NCBI RefSeq assembly: GCF_005311025.1
Contig: NZ_CP031747.1
Coordinates: forward strand, 1,240,001-1,304,000
Source: Alcaligenes faecalis
GTDB lineage: Bacteria; Pseudomonadota; Gammaproteobacteria; Burkholderiales; Burkholderiaceae_B
Length of the DNA stretch: 64,000 bases
Direction of reading: 5' to 3'
In this document: positions 16,616-28,600 of the stretch, piece after piece
Position numbering within the stretch: the stretch's first letter is position 1
Layout: each line of letters starts with the position of its first letter
Program-made: the position numbers and the translations under genes
The notes under the pieces: model-generated
What the model was told of the DNA's origin: nothing
Seen by the model: only the letters and a program-made list of their open reading frames with translations
Database searches by the model: none

Positions 16616-19600
16616 ATGTCGCCACGCCTACGCAGTTTGTCTTCCAAGTCATCTGATCCTAGAAACCCTGTCGATAGAGCTTCTCGCGACAAGACCCGAA
16701 ATCGCCTTACGCCGGTGGCCCGAGCCATCGCGACCTTGCTGCTTACAGGGGGGGTAAGTGCGCAGGCTTATGCGCAAACCCAGCCCGTATCAGGCGCGTG
16801 GTTCGCGTCGCGGGGAGCGGTAGAGCGCAATGTCTCCGGCGCCCAAGGTGGAATGGTTGATCCGGGCAATGGCCTTTTGAACTCGGCGGCACGCCAACAT
16901 GCCGAAGCACGTCAGCAATTGGCCCGTTCGGTCGAGAACCTGGGTCGTACCGCCAGTGCGATTGCTGCTCAGCAAGCTGCACAAAAAGCCGCGCGCGAGG
17001 CTGCTGCCAAAGAAGCCGGTGTGCCGGACGGTTATGTGCAAGGCGGGGTGTGGGATCGTGATGCTGCAGGCAATCTGCACGTCTGGACCGGCGCAGAGCG
17101 TCCGGTGCACACACAAGACAATGGTCAGCACACCGTTGCCATCAAGCAGACCGAAAGCAAAGCCGTACTGAATTGGGAAAGCTTTAACGTGGGCCGCAAC
17201 ACCACGGTGCAGTTCCAGCAAAAAGCGTCCGATGCGGTGTTGAACCGTGTTGTGGGGGCAGAGACCGCCCCGAGCCAGATTCAAGGCGCCATCAAGGGTG
17301 ATGGCACCGTGATGGTGGTGAACCAGAACGGGGTGGTGTTCAGTGGCACGTCTCAAGTGAACGTGCGTAATCTGGTGACAGCCGCCGCCAAGATCACGGA
17401 CCAGCAATTCAAGGAAGGTTTGTATGGCAAGGATGCCAACACGGCGTCCTTCACTAATGCGCAAGGCAAGATCGAGATACACGCCGGTGCACGTATCGGC
17501 ACACACGCATCCGAGACCGTGAACCAGGGCGGGGGCTATGTGCTCTTGCTGGGGCAGGAAGTGCACAATGCAGGCAGTATCTCGACCCCGGGCGGGCAGG
17601 CTGCCTTGGCCGCTGGCGAGAACTTCATCATCCGCAAGGGGATGGGGACAGAGGAAAACGTCAATTCCACCACCCGTGGCAATACGGTGGTAGCTCAGGC
17701 AGGGGCATCCGACAAGGCGGGCCTGGTTCGCAATACGGGCGTGATTCAAGCCGCAACGGGCGACATCACCTTGGCCGGGCGCACGATCAGCCAGGACGGC
17801 GTGCTGGTGGCCAGCACCTCGGTTCACAACCGAGGCACGATTCATCTGCAGAACAACAAGACGGATGCTCAATCCAGCGTGACCTTGGGCAAGGATAGCG
17901 TCACAGCCATTGTGCTGGACGAAAGCGCTGCTACCGCCCTGGATGTGCAACGCGAAGCTCTGATCAAGGAATCGGACAAGGAAGGCGACGGCCTGCGTCA
18001 TCGCCGTGATCAGTCGCTGGTACAGATTGCCAGCGGTGGCGATGTGGTTTTTGACGCCGACAGCCTTACGCTGGCGACGGGTGGTCAGGTCTTTGTGGAC
18101 GCGGCCAGGAACAGCGAGGTACGTCAGGACGCCGTGATTGATGTGTCCGGCCATGTGGGTGTTCGCGTGGCGATGGAAGCCAACAACCTGATGATCAACA
18201 TTCAGGGTAATGAGCAACGCGATGCTCCGGTCAACCGCGAGGGCGACAATCTGCGCAGCAGCGATGTCTGGCTGGATCGCCGCAACCTGGTGTTTGTTCC
18301 TGCTGGCACCAATGGCTATGAAAAGGACCGTTGGTACACCGCGGGCGGGCTACTGGAAGTGGGTGGTTATCTGGGGGTCGCCAGCCACGGTATCGGCGAG
18401 TGGGCCGCCCAAGGTGGCACCGTGCAGTTCAGCGGTGCCAGCGTGGTGACGCGTCCCGGCTCCTTGATCAACTTGTCGGGCGGCACGCTGGATGTACAAA
18501 GCGGTTATCTGCGCCAAAGCTGGCTGCGGGGTGTGGATGGCCGTCTATACGCGGTCGATAGTGCACCGGGCGATTTGCTCTACACCGGCTTGTACAAAGG
18601 TTACGAGCAGACCAGCGCGCGCTGGGGTCAAACCCGCAGCTTCTATAACCCGATTCTGGCTCCTACCCAGCGTTACGAAGAAGGCTATACGGTAGGACGT
18701 GATGCGGGCCGCCTGGTTATTTCGACCAAGGCGGCGGACCTGCAAGGGCATATCGAATCCGAGGTTTACCAGGGCCCGCGCCAGATTCAGGCACCGGCTC
18801 CCAAGCTGGATGGCTATCAGCAGTCACAAACGGCTGTAGCGCGTCGGGCCGAGCTGATTCTGGGTGGTTGGACACCGGTTTATGACAAGGACACGCAGAA
18901 TCTGCGTTATAGCCCCAGTGCAGTGGTTGAGCAGATTGTGATTGGCAAGGCTCAGGCGCAAGAGGGGGGTGAGCAGTCCGACGCGACGTCCGGCCCTTCT
19001 CGCATCAGCCTGGATTCCGATTGGTTGACGCAAATGGGTCTGGGGGCTCTACGTGCCTATGCCAGCCAAAGTGTGGAAGTCAATGACGCGCTGGAGCTTG
19101 CTCTGGGGGGCGAGATCGCGCTGCATGCCAATCAAGTCGATGTGAAGGCTGACCTGACGGCGCGCGGTGGCCGTATTTTGCTGGGTGATATGGTGGATAA
19201 ATGGACCAGCGCCAGTTTGGGCTGGCAATCCAGCAAGATTGCCGATGTGGCAGCCGGCGCTATTGCTGCCACACGAATTGACTCAGGTGTCACCCTGGAT
19301 ACCAGAGGCTTCTGGAGCAATCAGGAGATGGATAGCCGCGCGATGCGCTATCTGCCGTGGCGTAATGGTGGTGAAATCATTTTGCGCAGCAGCGGTGATG
19401 TGACTGTGGCCGAACACGCGCTGCTGGACGTCTCTTCGGCGGCGGCCTATATGGCCGATGGCTCGGTGCTAGGTGGCAAGGGTGGCAATATCACTCTGGC
19501 CGCTGATGCGTATATATCCGGCGTATCCGGCATAGGTGGACGACTGGTCTTCGAAGGTGAAATCCGTGGTCATGGTGTGGCTGGTGGTGGCACCTTGCGC

Positions 19601-22600
19601 TTGCAGACCGGGGAGACTGTCGTGTTGGGTGGCACGGTGCAGGGCAGTGATGGCGTCCTGCAGGCGGGTCAAAGCTCTCTGGCCGATTTGCTGACGACCG
19701 AGGCCTTTACCATTGCTGCTGGTGCGATTTTGCCGGTGGATTTCCACTACATGCGTACCCATGCCGCCGCTGGCGAGGTTATTGGCGGGGCGCCCAAGGT
19801 TGAGCAGGCCAATCAGTCCAGCTGGATTCATTTGACGACCCCCTGGACCTTGCCCAAGCCAAGCAACGAGAACTCCAGTTATTCGGTTTGGCTGTCCAAT
19901 GGCCAGCAGTTGCGGGTAGACGGTTATAGCTGGAGCGTGGCGCCAACCTTGCCAGCGGGAACGGTGATCATGGAGATCATGAATCCCGCCGGCTTCCCGA
20001 CCAACTATGTGGTGCCGGCAGATATCCTGCCTGATGGCATTGCCATTGCGCCATCCCCCGGTGTTTACAAGGCTGGCACGGTCGCTCATGCCGATTTGAG
20101 CTATAGCGCAGGCACCTTGCTGCGTGCCGGAACGCGCTTGACGCAGGATGTGGCCGTGGGGACCATGCTGCATCTGGACAGCAGCCTGTTCCAGAAAGGG
20201 TTTGCGAATTACGACGTGATAGGCGGTTACGGCGTGGCCGTGGCAGAAGGGGCCAATCTGGCGCTGAACATGCCCGTCATGCAGCTGGATCTGCCCGCTG
20301 CACGTCAACTGGCCAATGGTGGGGATCTGAGCCAGGTTGCCTCCCTGTGGTTGCCACCCGAGTTCAGCGAATCGCCCGAAAAAGGCTCGATCAGCCAGCG
20401 CGGCGGTGCCGATCTGAGCTTGACGGCAGGTTTTGAGTACAAGCAGCAAGATGTGGACCCCAGTGGCCCCACCCTGTCCGTGGGCAAGGCGGCGCATATT
20501 AGCGTAGATGATGGTCGCAACATTATCTTGCAAGGCAGCGGTCAGATTACGGTGGATGGCTCCTTGCGAGCCTCGGGTGGCAAGATCGGTATCTATGGCC
20601 TGAGTGCTGGTAGCGAGGACGTGCGCCACCTCAAAGGACACGACGGTTCAATCTGGTTGGGCAGCAATGCCGTGCTGGATGTGTCGGGCAAGGCCATGAC
20701 GGCTGTCGATACCCAGGGTCAACGCTACGGCAAGGTGCTCAATGGTGGTCGTATCGAAATTGGTAGCAAGTACCAGCAGGCTGCGACGCAGGTCAAGGCT
20801 ATCGACAGCTTTGTCATTGTGCGCGAAGGCGCGCGCCTGCTGGCATCCGGAGCCGCAGCGACTTTGGACATGCCTGGTCAGGGCGCGCAAACCATCGCTT
20901 CCAATGGCGGTGTCATTCATCTGGCCAGCTTCAACGGACTGTATCTGGATGGCGATATGCAGGCCTGGGCCGGTGGTGCCAATGCGGCAGGCGGAACCTT
21001 GTCGGTCGCCCTGGAGTCGCCGAACTATGAAATGTCAGGTGGGCCGGGTGATCGCGTGCTGGCACACCGTGAAATGACCTTGGTGCAAGAGCAGCAACTG
21101 GAGAATCTGCCGCTTGATCTGCAAGCTGGTCGTGCTGATGCGGGTTTGGTCTACGGCCATGCTCGTTTGGGTGTGGACCGCATTCAGGCGGGGGGCTTTG
21201 ATAATCTGGCCCTGCTGTCCAACGGCATTTTGTCGATTGAAAACGGTGTGGATTTGCAGATGGGCCAAAGCCTGCATCTGGCCACCCCCAAGATTGCCTT
21301 GGCCCCTGGCTCAATGCCCGGTGCTACGGTCAAGCTGGCCGCGCCTCATGTCCGTTTGGCAGGGGCAACGCATCCCACCCGCGACAAGTATGTGACTCCG
21401 CTGATTCAGGCTCTGAACAGTAATGAAGGCCGATTGCCCGAGCTGCTGCCAGACTCCTATCTGCGTATCGACGCCAATGTGCTGGACATAGCCAACCAGA
21501 TCGCCTTCGGTGCATTGGGCCGGTCCTTGCAAAGTGGCAAGGCCGAGGTATCGCGTGCCGGCTTTGATACGGTGGATTTGCGTGCGCAGAACGATCTGCG
21601 TTTCCTGAAGCATTCGGTCGGTGATCGTACACAGTTGCTGACCGAAGGGGATCTGGTGCTGGCGGCTGGCCGCATTTATCCGGGAACTGGCGTGACGGCG
21701 GAGGTGATTTCCGGCCGTTATATCCAGCGCGATCAGTGGAATAACCCGCTGACACAGTATGACCCGCAGCGCAGCTTGCGTATCGAGCGCATTGGCAGTG
21801 GCCCTGTCGCCCAGCCTTATTCTGCCTTGGGTGTCTTGCGCCTGATGTCGGGCAATATTGATCAGGGCGGTGTGTTGCTGGCTCCCTTGGGGCAGTTGGA
21901 GTTGGGTGTGGGTGTAGGTGGTGCCTCGCAAGCCCCAACCTCCATGGTGATGCGCCCTGGCAGCATTACCTCGGTCAGTGCCGCGGGTTTGATCATGCCC
22001 TACGGCGGGACGGTGGATGGGCTGACCTATAACTATGCAGGTAGCGATGCGCCTTATGTGGGCCTGGGCGGTCTGCTGGGTAATCTCAGCCTGAAAGCCA
22101 CCAGCGTGGACGTGCAAGAAGGTGCCTTGCTGGATCTGTCGGGTGGTGGAGAACTGACAGGAGCAGGTTTCCTGCCTGGGCGGGGTGGTTCTACGGATGC
22201 CCGTCTGCACCCCCTGATTCAGAGCACCAATAACGGCTTCATGCTGCCCGAGCTTTCTGGCAACCCGGTCTATGCCGTCGTGCCAGGTGTACAGCAAGTG
22301 GTGGCGCCATTGGCGGCCGACAATGGTGCAGGCGATCCTATGGTGGGACGCCAGATTCATATCGGAGAGGGCGTGCCGGGCCTGGCCGCAGGGACGTATA
22401 CCTTGCTGCCCTCTACCTACGCCTTGTTGCCTGGTGCTTACCGCGTTGAAATCAGTGGTTCGGGCAGTGCCAGTGCGGCTATGGGTGGCACCATTGCAAT
22501 GCGTAATGGTTCCTACAATGTGGCCGCTCGTTTGGGGATCGCCAATACCCATGTCATGGATGCCATGCCCTCGCGCGTGGTGCTGACCTCGGCAGACACT

Positions 22601-25600
22601 CTGCGCCAGTATTCCCAGTACAACGAAACGTCTTACTCGCAGTTTGGGCTGGACTGGGCCATGCGCGATAGCGTCCCGCGCCCTCAACTGGAGCGGGATG
22701 CCCGCCAACTGCAGCTGGAGGCGAACCGTTTGCAGGTGGCGTCCGGTGTTGCCAAGTTTGAACCGGCCCCGAATGGCCGTGGGGGCAATGTGGTGCTGAC
22801 TGGTCAGCGCATTGAAGTGCTGGCTGATGGGGCAGCGCCGACCGCAGGCTTTGATGGTATGTCGGTAGAGTCCGGTGTGCTCAATCGCCTGGGGGCGGCA
22901 GGCATCAGTATCGGGGGGGCACCTACCTCCACGTTTGCCTTGCAAGGTTATGGTTCGACCCGCGATGCCTGGCGTGTCAGTCTGGGCAACACGCGCACAG
23001 ATGAAATCTATATTCGCGGCGGCGCCGTGCTGGAAGCAGCGCAGGTATTTCTGGTGGTGGGTAATCGTGAAAAGGGCCTGACGGTTGAGCAGGGCGCCAC
23101 GATCAACACTTTGGGCAAAGGCGCCGCGCCCTGGGACTCCAGTGAGGGCTATGTGCTGCAGCCCGGCCAGAAAGGGGTTCTGGCCTTGAGCAATGGCTGG
23201 CTGGATGTCACTTCACCCAGCAACGACGATAGTTGGGGCACGGTAGGGGCGGGCTTTCTGCATATTGGGACTTGTGCCGTCGGTAGCAGCTGTTCGGGTG
23301 AAACCCGTTTGTATTCTGAAGGCACGATTACTGCTGCCACCAATAAAACCTTTGAGCTGGATGAGTCGGTGCGCTATGGCACACGCAATCTGGTGCTGGC
23401 TATGGGTGGCATCAATGTGGGCGGAGCGCAGGCCCTGTCCGACGCGTCTGTTGCGGGTATCTTGCCCTCCGGTCTGACGCTGAATCAACGTGTGCTGGAG
23501 CGCTTGCTGCGCGGCGATACCCAGATGGGGGCGCCTGCATTGGAGAACCTGGTGTTGACGGCGCGTGACTCCGTCAACTTCTATGGTGATGTCAATTTGA
23601 GCACGCTGGACCCGGTGACAGGCAAGTCGGCACTGGAGCGCCTGGTGTTAAGCGCAGCTGCCATTTATGGCTATGGCGACGCACATAGTGAAGCACGTAT
23701 TGAAACCGGAATTCTGGTCTGGAACGGAGCCACGACACCGGCGGGTAGCATCGTGGAAGGTGGCGCGGGCACGGGGAATGGCCGTCTGGTATTTGATGCT
23801 CAGCAGATTGAGTTTGGTTACGGCCCGAAAAGCCAGCCCGATACCGTGGGCATGCACGACCGTCTGGCCTTGGGCTTTAGCAGCGTGAACCTGAATGCCT
23901 CCGAGCGCATCACAGCCAATCACAAGGGCAGCTTGTCCGTGTACCACAGTCGTGGTGCCTGGGATGCAGCCAGCAATGGCTGGACCTATCAGGGCGGCAA
24001 TCTGAACATCAGCACCCCCTTGTTTACCGGACAGGCCGGTTCGGTCAACAACATCCGTGCAGGTGGCAACATTGCGGTGACTCGTCCGCAGGGGAGCAGC
24101 ACGGTGCAGCCTGATCTGGCCACAGCGGTGCACGCCTTGGGAGCCGAGTTGAGCCTGGATGCTGCCAGGTCCCTGGTCTGGGACAGTGCGGCCTTGCTGC
24201 CTAGCGGAAAGCTGAAGCTGTCTGCTCAGGACGATGTGGTTCTGCAAGAGGGTGCGCAACTGGATCTGGCAGGGCGTCCGATCGGCTTTTTTGATGTGAA
24301 CAAGTACAGCTGGGGTGGCGAGGTTGTGCTGGAGAGTCGCGGCGGCAATGTGACCCAAGCGGCGGAATCCCTGATTGATGTATCGGCCCAGCACAATCGT
24401 GCAGGCAAACTGACGGCCCTGGCCTTGAACGGCTTGGTGGACTTGCGTGGCCGTATGTTGGGAGCTGGAACAGGGCATTACGATGCGGGCGGTACCTTGG
24501 TGCCTTTTGCCTCCGGCTTTATTGAGCTGCGTGGACAGCAGATTGCGGACTTTGCGGGACTTAACGCCCGTCTGAATGAAGGATCGGTGTGGGGTGGTCG
24601 CAGCTTCCAGCTGCGCCAGGGAGATCTGCTCATTGGCAACGAGCTTAAAGCGCGTGAAGTCAATGTCTCCGTGGACAATGGCAGCCTGACGGTCAACGGT
24701 ACCATTGATGCCAGCGGTGAGCAGGCGGGCAGCATTCGCCTGGCTGCCAAGCGAGGGGTGACCCTGACTGGCAGCGCCGTGCTGGATGCCAGTGCCAGTG
24801 TGCTGCGTCGGGACAGTTATGGCCAAGTGATTGAAGCACCTAACCGGGCTGTCATTGAAATTGATTCGGGCCAGGGTCGTCTGGTTCTGGTCGATGGCAT
24901 GCGCATGAATCTGAGTGTGGCTGGTTCCCATGCGAATTACGGCACTGTCGCTCTGAACGCACCGCGCCTGGGTGGCGCGACGGGCAACGATGTCGATATT
25001 GATGCACGCGGTGCACTCAACATTACCGGGGCCAGGTCGATTGCCGTCAATGCTTTCCAGCAATACGACGATGCGCAGCTCGGCCTCGATGAAACGGTAG
25101 ATGGTCGCAGCTACCAGCGTATCGATCAGGACTACTTGCGTCAGAAGCATCTGGATAGTGAAACCTTCATCAACAAGGCTCTGGCGAATCAGGCCTTGAT
25201 GCAAGGCAAGCTGGCCGGGCTGCGTGCTTATGGTGATCAATTCCACCTGCGCCCTGGTGTGGAGATTGTCAGCAATGCCGTCACGAATCCAGATGGTGAT
25301 CTGCATGTGGATGGGGATATTGATCTGTCGGGCTACCGCTATGCCAGCGTAAATCCTCATGCTCAGAAAAGCTCGGTATATGGCTCGGGCGAGGCCGGGG
25401 CCCTGGTATTGCGCGCCGCTGGAGATCTGACGATTTTTGGCAGTTTGACGGATGGCTTCAATACCTCCGTGCTGGGTGTCACGGCTGATGATGGTGGCTG
25501 GGTTCTGCCCGCAGGTCGTATGCCTTTTGGCGGTGATCTCATCATCCCCCATGGCGGCATGGCCACGCTGGACGTGGGGACCCAGTTCGCGGCCGGTCGT

Positions 25601-28600
25601 ACCGTTAACTATGACCTGCCCGTGGAGGGCATGAGCTTGCCACGCGGCACCGTAATCCCCAGCCTGATGAGTCTGGCGCAAGGCCTGTCCTTGCAGGCAG
25701 GAACGGTGCTGTCAGCGGCCGTGCTGGATGCGTCCGGGCAAGTGGTTTATGCCGCTGGCACGGTCTTGAAAGAGGCTGTGACACTACCAGCCAATATGCA
25801 GTTGGCCGCGGGCTTCCGTTTGCCGGAGGATGCGCAAATGGCGGCTACTCTGTGGCCCAAAGGCGTGCCCTTGCCGGTGCTCATGAAATTGAACCAGCAG
25901 GTTGCCTTGAAGAAAGGGGCGCTGGTGCCTTCCGAGACGGACGTGGTATTGCCGGGCGGGGCCGTGATGGTTGATCTTCGTCCTCGAGATGGGGATGACA
26001 CGCAAGGTCGTATGCTGGCTTTGGCCCCCATGTTGGCCGCTGGGTCGCAGTCCTGGGATTTGCGTCTGGTTGCCGGGGCGGATACCTCGGCAGCGGATAA
26101 TCGCTTGACGTTGATTGATGCCGAGCGTCGCTTGATGCTGGCGGATACGCACTTTGGCCTTGGCGTGAAATCAATCGAAATTCCAGGAACGGGTAAACCA
26201 GCGGTGTATGGCTGGGGAGAGGTCAGCCGCTTTGAAGAGCTGATTGAATTGCTGGCGGGGGGCTATTGGTTGAGCTTTGTGCCTGTCTCTGGTGAGCAGG
26301 TGACACAGGCTCAGATCGAAGAGCTGCAAGCGTACGGCATTATCGGTGCCGATGTCACTGAATTGAATATTTTTGGCATGGGCGATATGGCCGCCGAGCT
26401 CTCGCCCGCTACACCGCCCGAGATGCAAGACGTGAAACAGCCCGCCCGTGAGCAACTGTTCAGTGTCCTGCGTACGGGCGTGGGTGACCTGGATCTGGTG
26501 TCTGGTGGCGACATCGAGATGAATTCGCTGTATGGGGTCTACACCGCGGGCACGCCGTCGGCATCGATGGGGGCGGCCTATAACCAGGCGCGTGGCAAGT
26601 TGTTCGATGGCACGATCTTGCGTGCGGAAGGCAAGCGTTTCGAGTCGCTGGTCGACGGTGGTGCGGACAGCCTGTACCAGGCCTGGTATCCCGAAAAGGG
26701 CGGCAATGTGTTGCTGCGTGCTCAAGGCAGTGTGAAGGGGGATCTGGTCGGCAATAACGACGGCAAGAATGATCTGAGCTACACCTTCTACAACACGCGT
26801 CAGCAGATTGCTTCTACGGCAGTGGGTAACTGGTTGTGGCGCCAGGGAACGGGTAGTGCAGTGTCAGCCTCGGAAGGGACTCCCAGTGCCTGGTGGGTCA
26901 ACTTCGGGACATATGTGGCGGGTACCGCAAATGGCGGGTATAGCGAGTACGACACCTGGTTGTTTGCCAATGATCCTTTCCTGGCCGGCTTTACCGGAGT
27001 GGGTACTTTGGGTGGTGGCAATTTGACCGTGGAGGCCGGGGCGGATGCCGGCATGTTGAACCAGCGCGGTATTCGCAGCAGCTGGAATCAGCAGACGCAT
27101 ACGCCGCGCAGCCAGGGCTTGCATCTGGTGGTGGGCAGCACAGGCCGAATCACCCCGGGGGGCGAACTGGTACAGACAGGTGGCGGGGATCTGGTCCTGC
27201 GCCTGGGCGGCACACTGAACCCGAACCCCGATGTGCGCTTGAACGAGCATGATCTGAACAGCACTTTGGTGAATTTGCGAGGAGCCATTGCTCTGGATGC
27301 CGGCGCGGTTGGTGGGGTAAAGCTGGGCTTTGGTGGAACAGATCAAATGGATACGCGTCCTGGCAATATTTATGCCAGCGGCGGAGGGGCCGCAACCGGT
27401 GGTCCGATTCTGGTCTTGGGTGATTCCGCAGTACGCATGCAAACGCGGGGCGATCTGGTGCTGGGCAGTACGGTAGACCCAGGGCGTACCTTGTCTTTAA
27501 GCTCAACGCCTTTCTCCGTAGATGGCCAGCACTATGACGGCAATGGCTGGTCCTGGTTCTCCTTGTGGACACCGGCGACGGCGATTGATTTGTTGAGCGT
27601 GGGGGGCAACCTGACGCCCACCACGTCCTGGGATGAGCGCAATGCGTATGAAGATACGCGTTGGGGCGACCCAGGCCGCAACCAGTCTCATAACGCAGAT
27701 GGTCATTTTTATCCTTCTATCCTGCGTGCGGCGGCCGCCAACGGCAATATTCAGTATGGAGCCAGTGCCAGCGATGCCACTGTATCCAGCAATTCGATAT
27801 TGCGTTATGGCTTTGGTACGGTACTGGCCCCTTCGCCAATGGGCGAGCAGTTTGTCAACGCAACAGGGCGTGGTGAACTGCAGTTCCTGGCGGGGGGCTC
27901 CATTCAGGCGGCCGGCTATGTTTTCTCGGCCTCGGCGGCAGACGCAGCGGCCATGTCCAGCCCTTTCCGTCCTGCCTTTGTAGGCTTGCTATCGCAGACA
28001 GGGGGCGGCGAGTACGGCTATAACCCTCGCATTATTCATAACGTGGATGGCGAGGCCGTCAAGCTCAACGACTGGTTCACCGTCAGCAGCAAGGCGGTCA
28101 CTTCGCTGTACGGAGGCCGTCAAAATACAGGTTCCTTGTTTGTGTTTGGTACGCCGGTCAATATCGGTACTGCCGCAGCTCAACGTCAGCCTGCTCGTTA
28201 CTACGCTGTCAACGGCGACATTGTTGGCTTGCGCGTCGGTCAGGAAGTGTTGTTGGGGTACCCTCCAGGCTCGCAGGGCTCACGTATGGAAGGCTCGGTT
28301 CCTGTGGCGATTCGGGCCGGGCGTGACATTACCGACTCGGGCACACGCCTGGGGCAGAAAGATGCGGTGGCAGGGGCCAAGAGTGCCACTGCGACGACAC
28401 GCGGTAATTTGATTACCCATGCCTGGGCAGACGATATTTCCATTGTTGAAGCGGGTCGGGATGTCCGTAACAGCAGCTTCTACATCTTGGGGCCAGGTTT
28501 GCTGGACGTGTCGGCCGGGCGTCATGTGTATCTGGCTGACAAGGGCGAGATCAAGAGTCTGGGGCCCTTGAGCAGTGCCTTGTCCGATAGTCGTGGTGGT

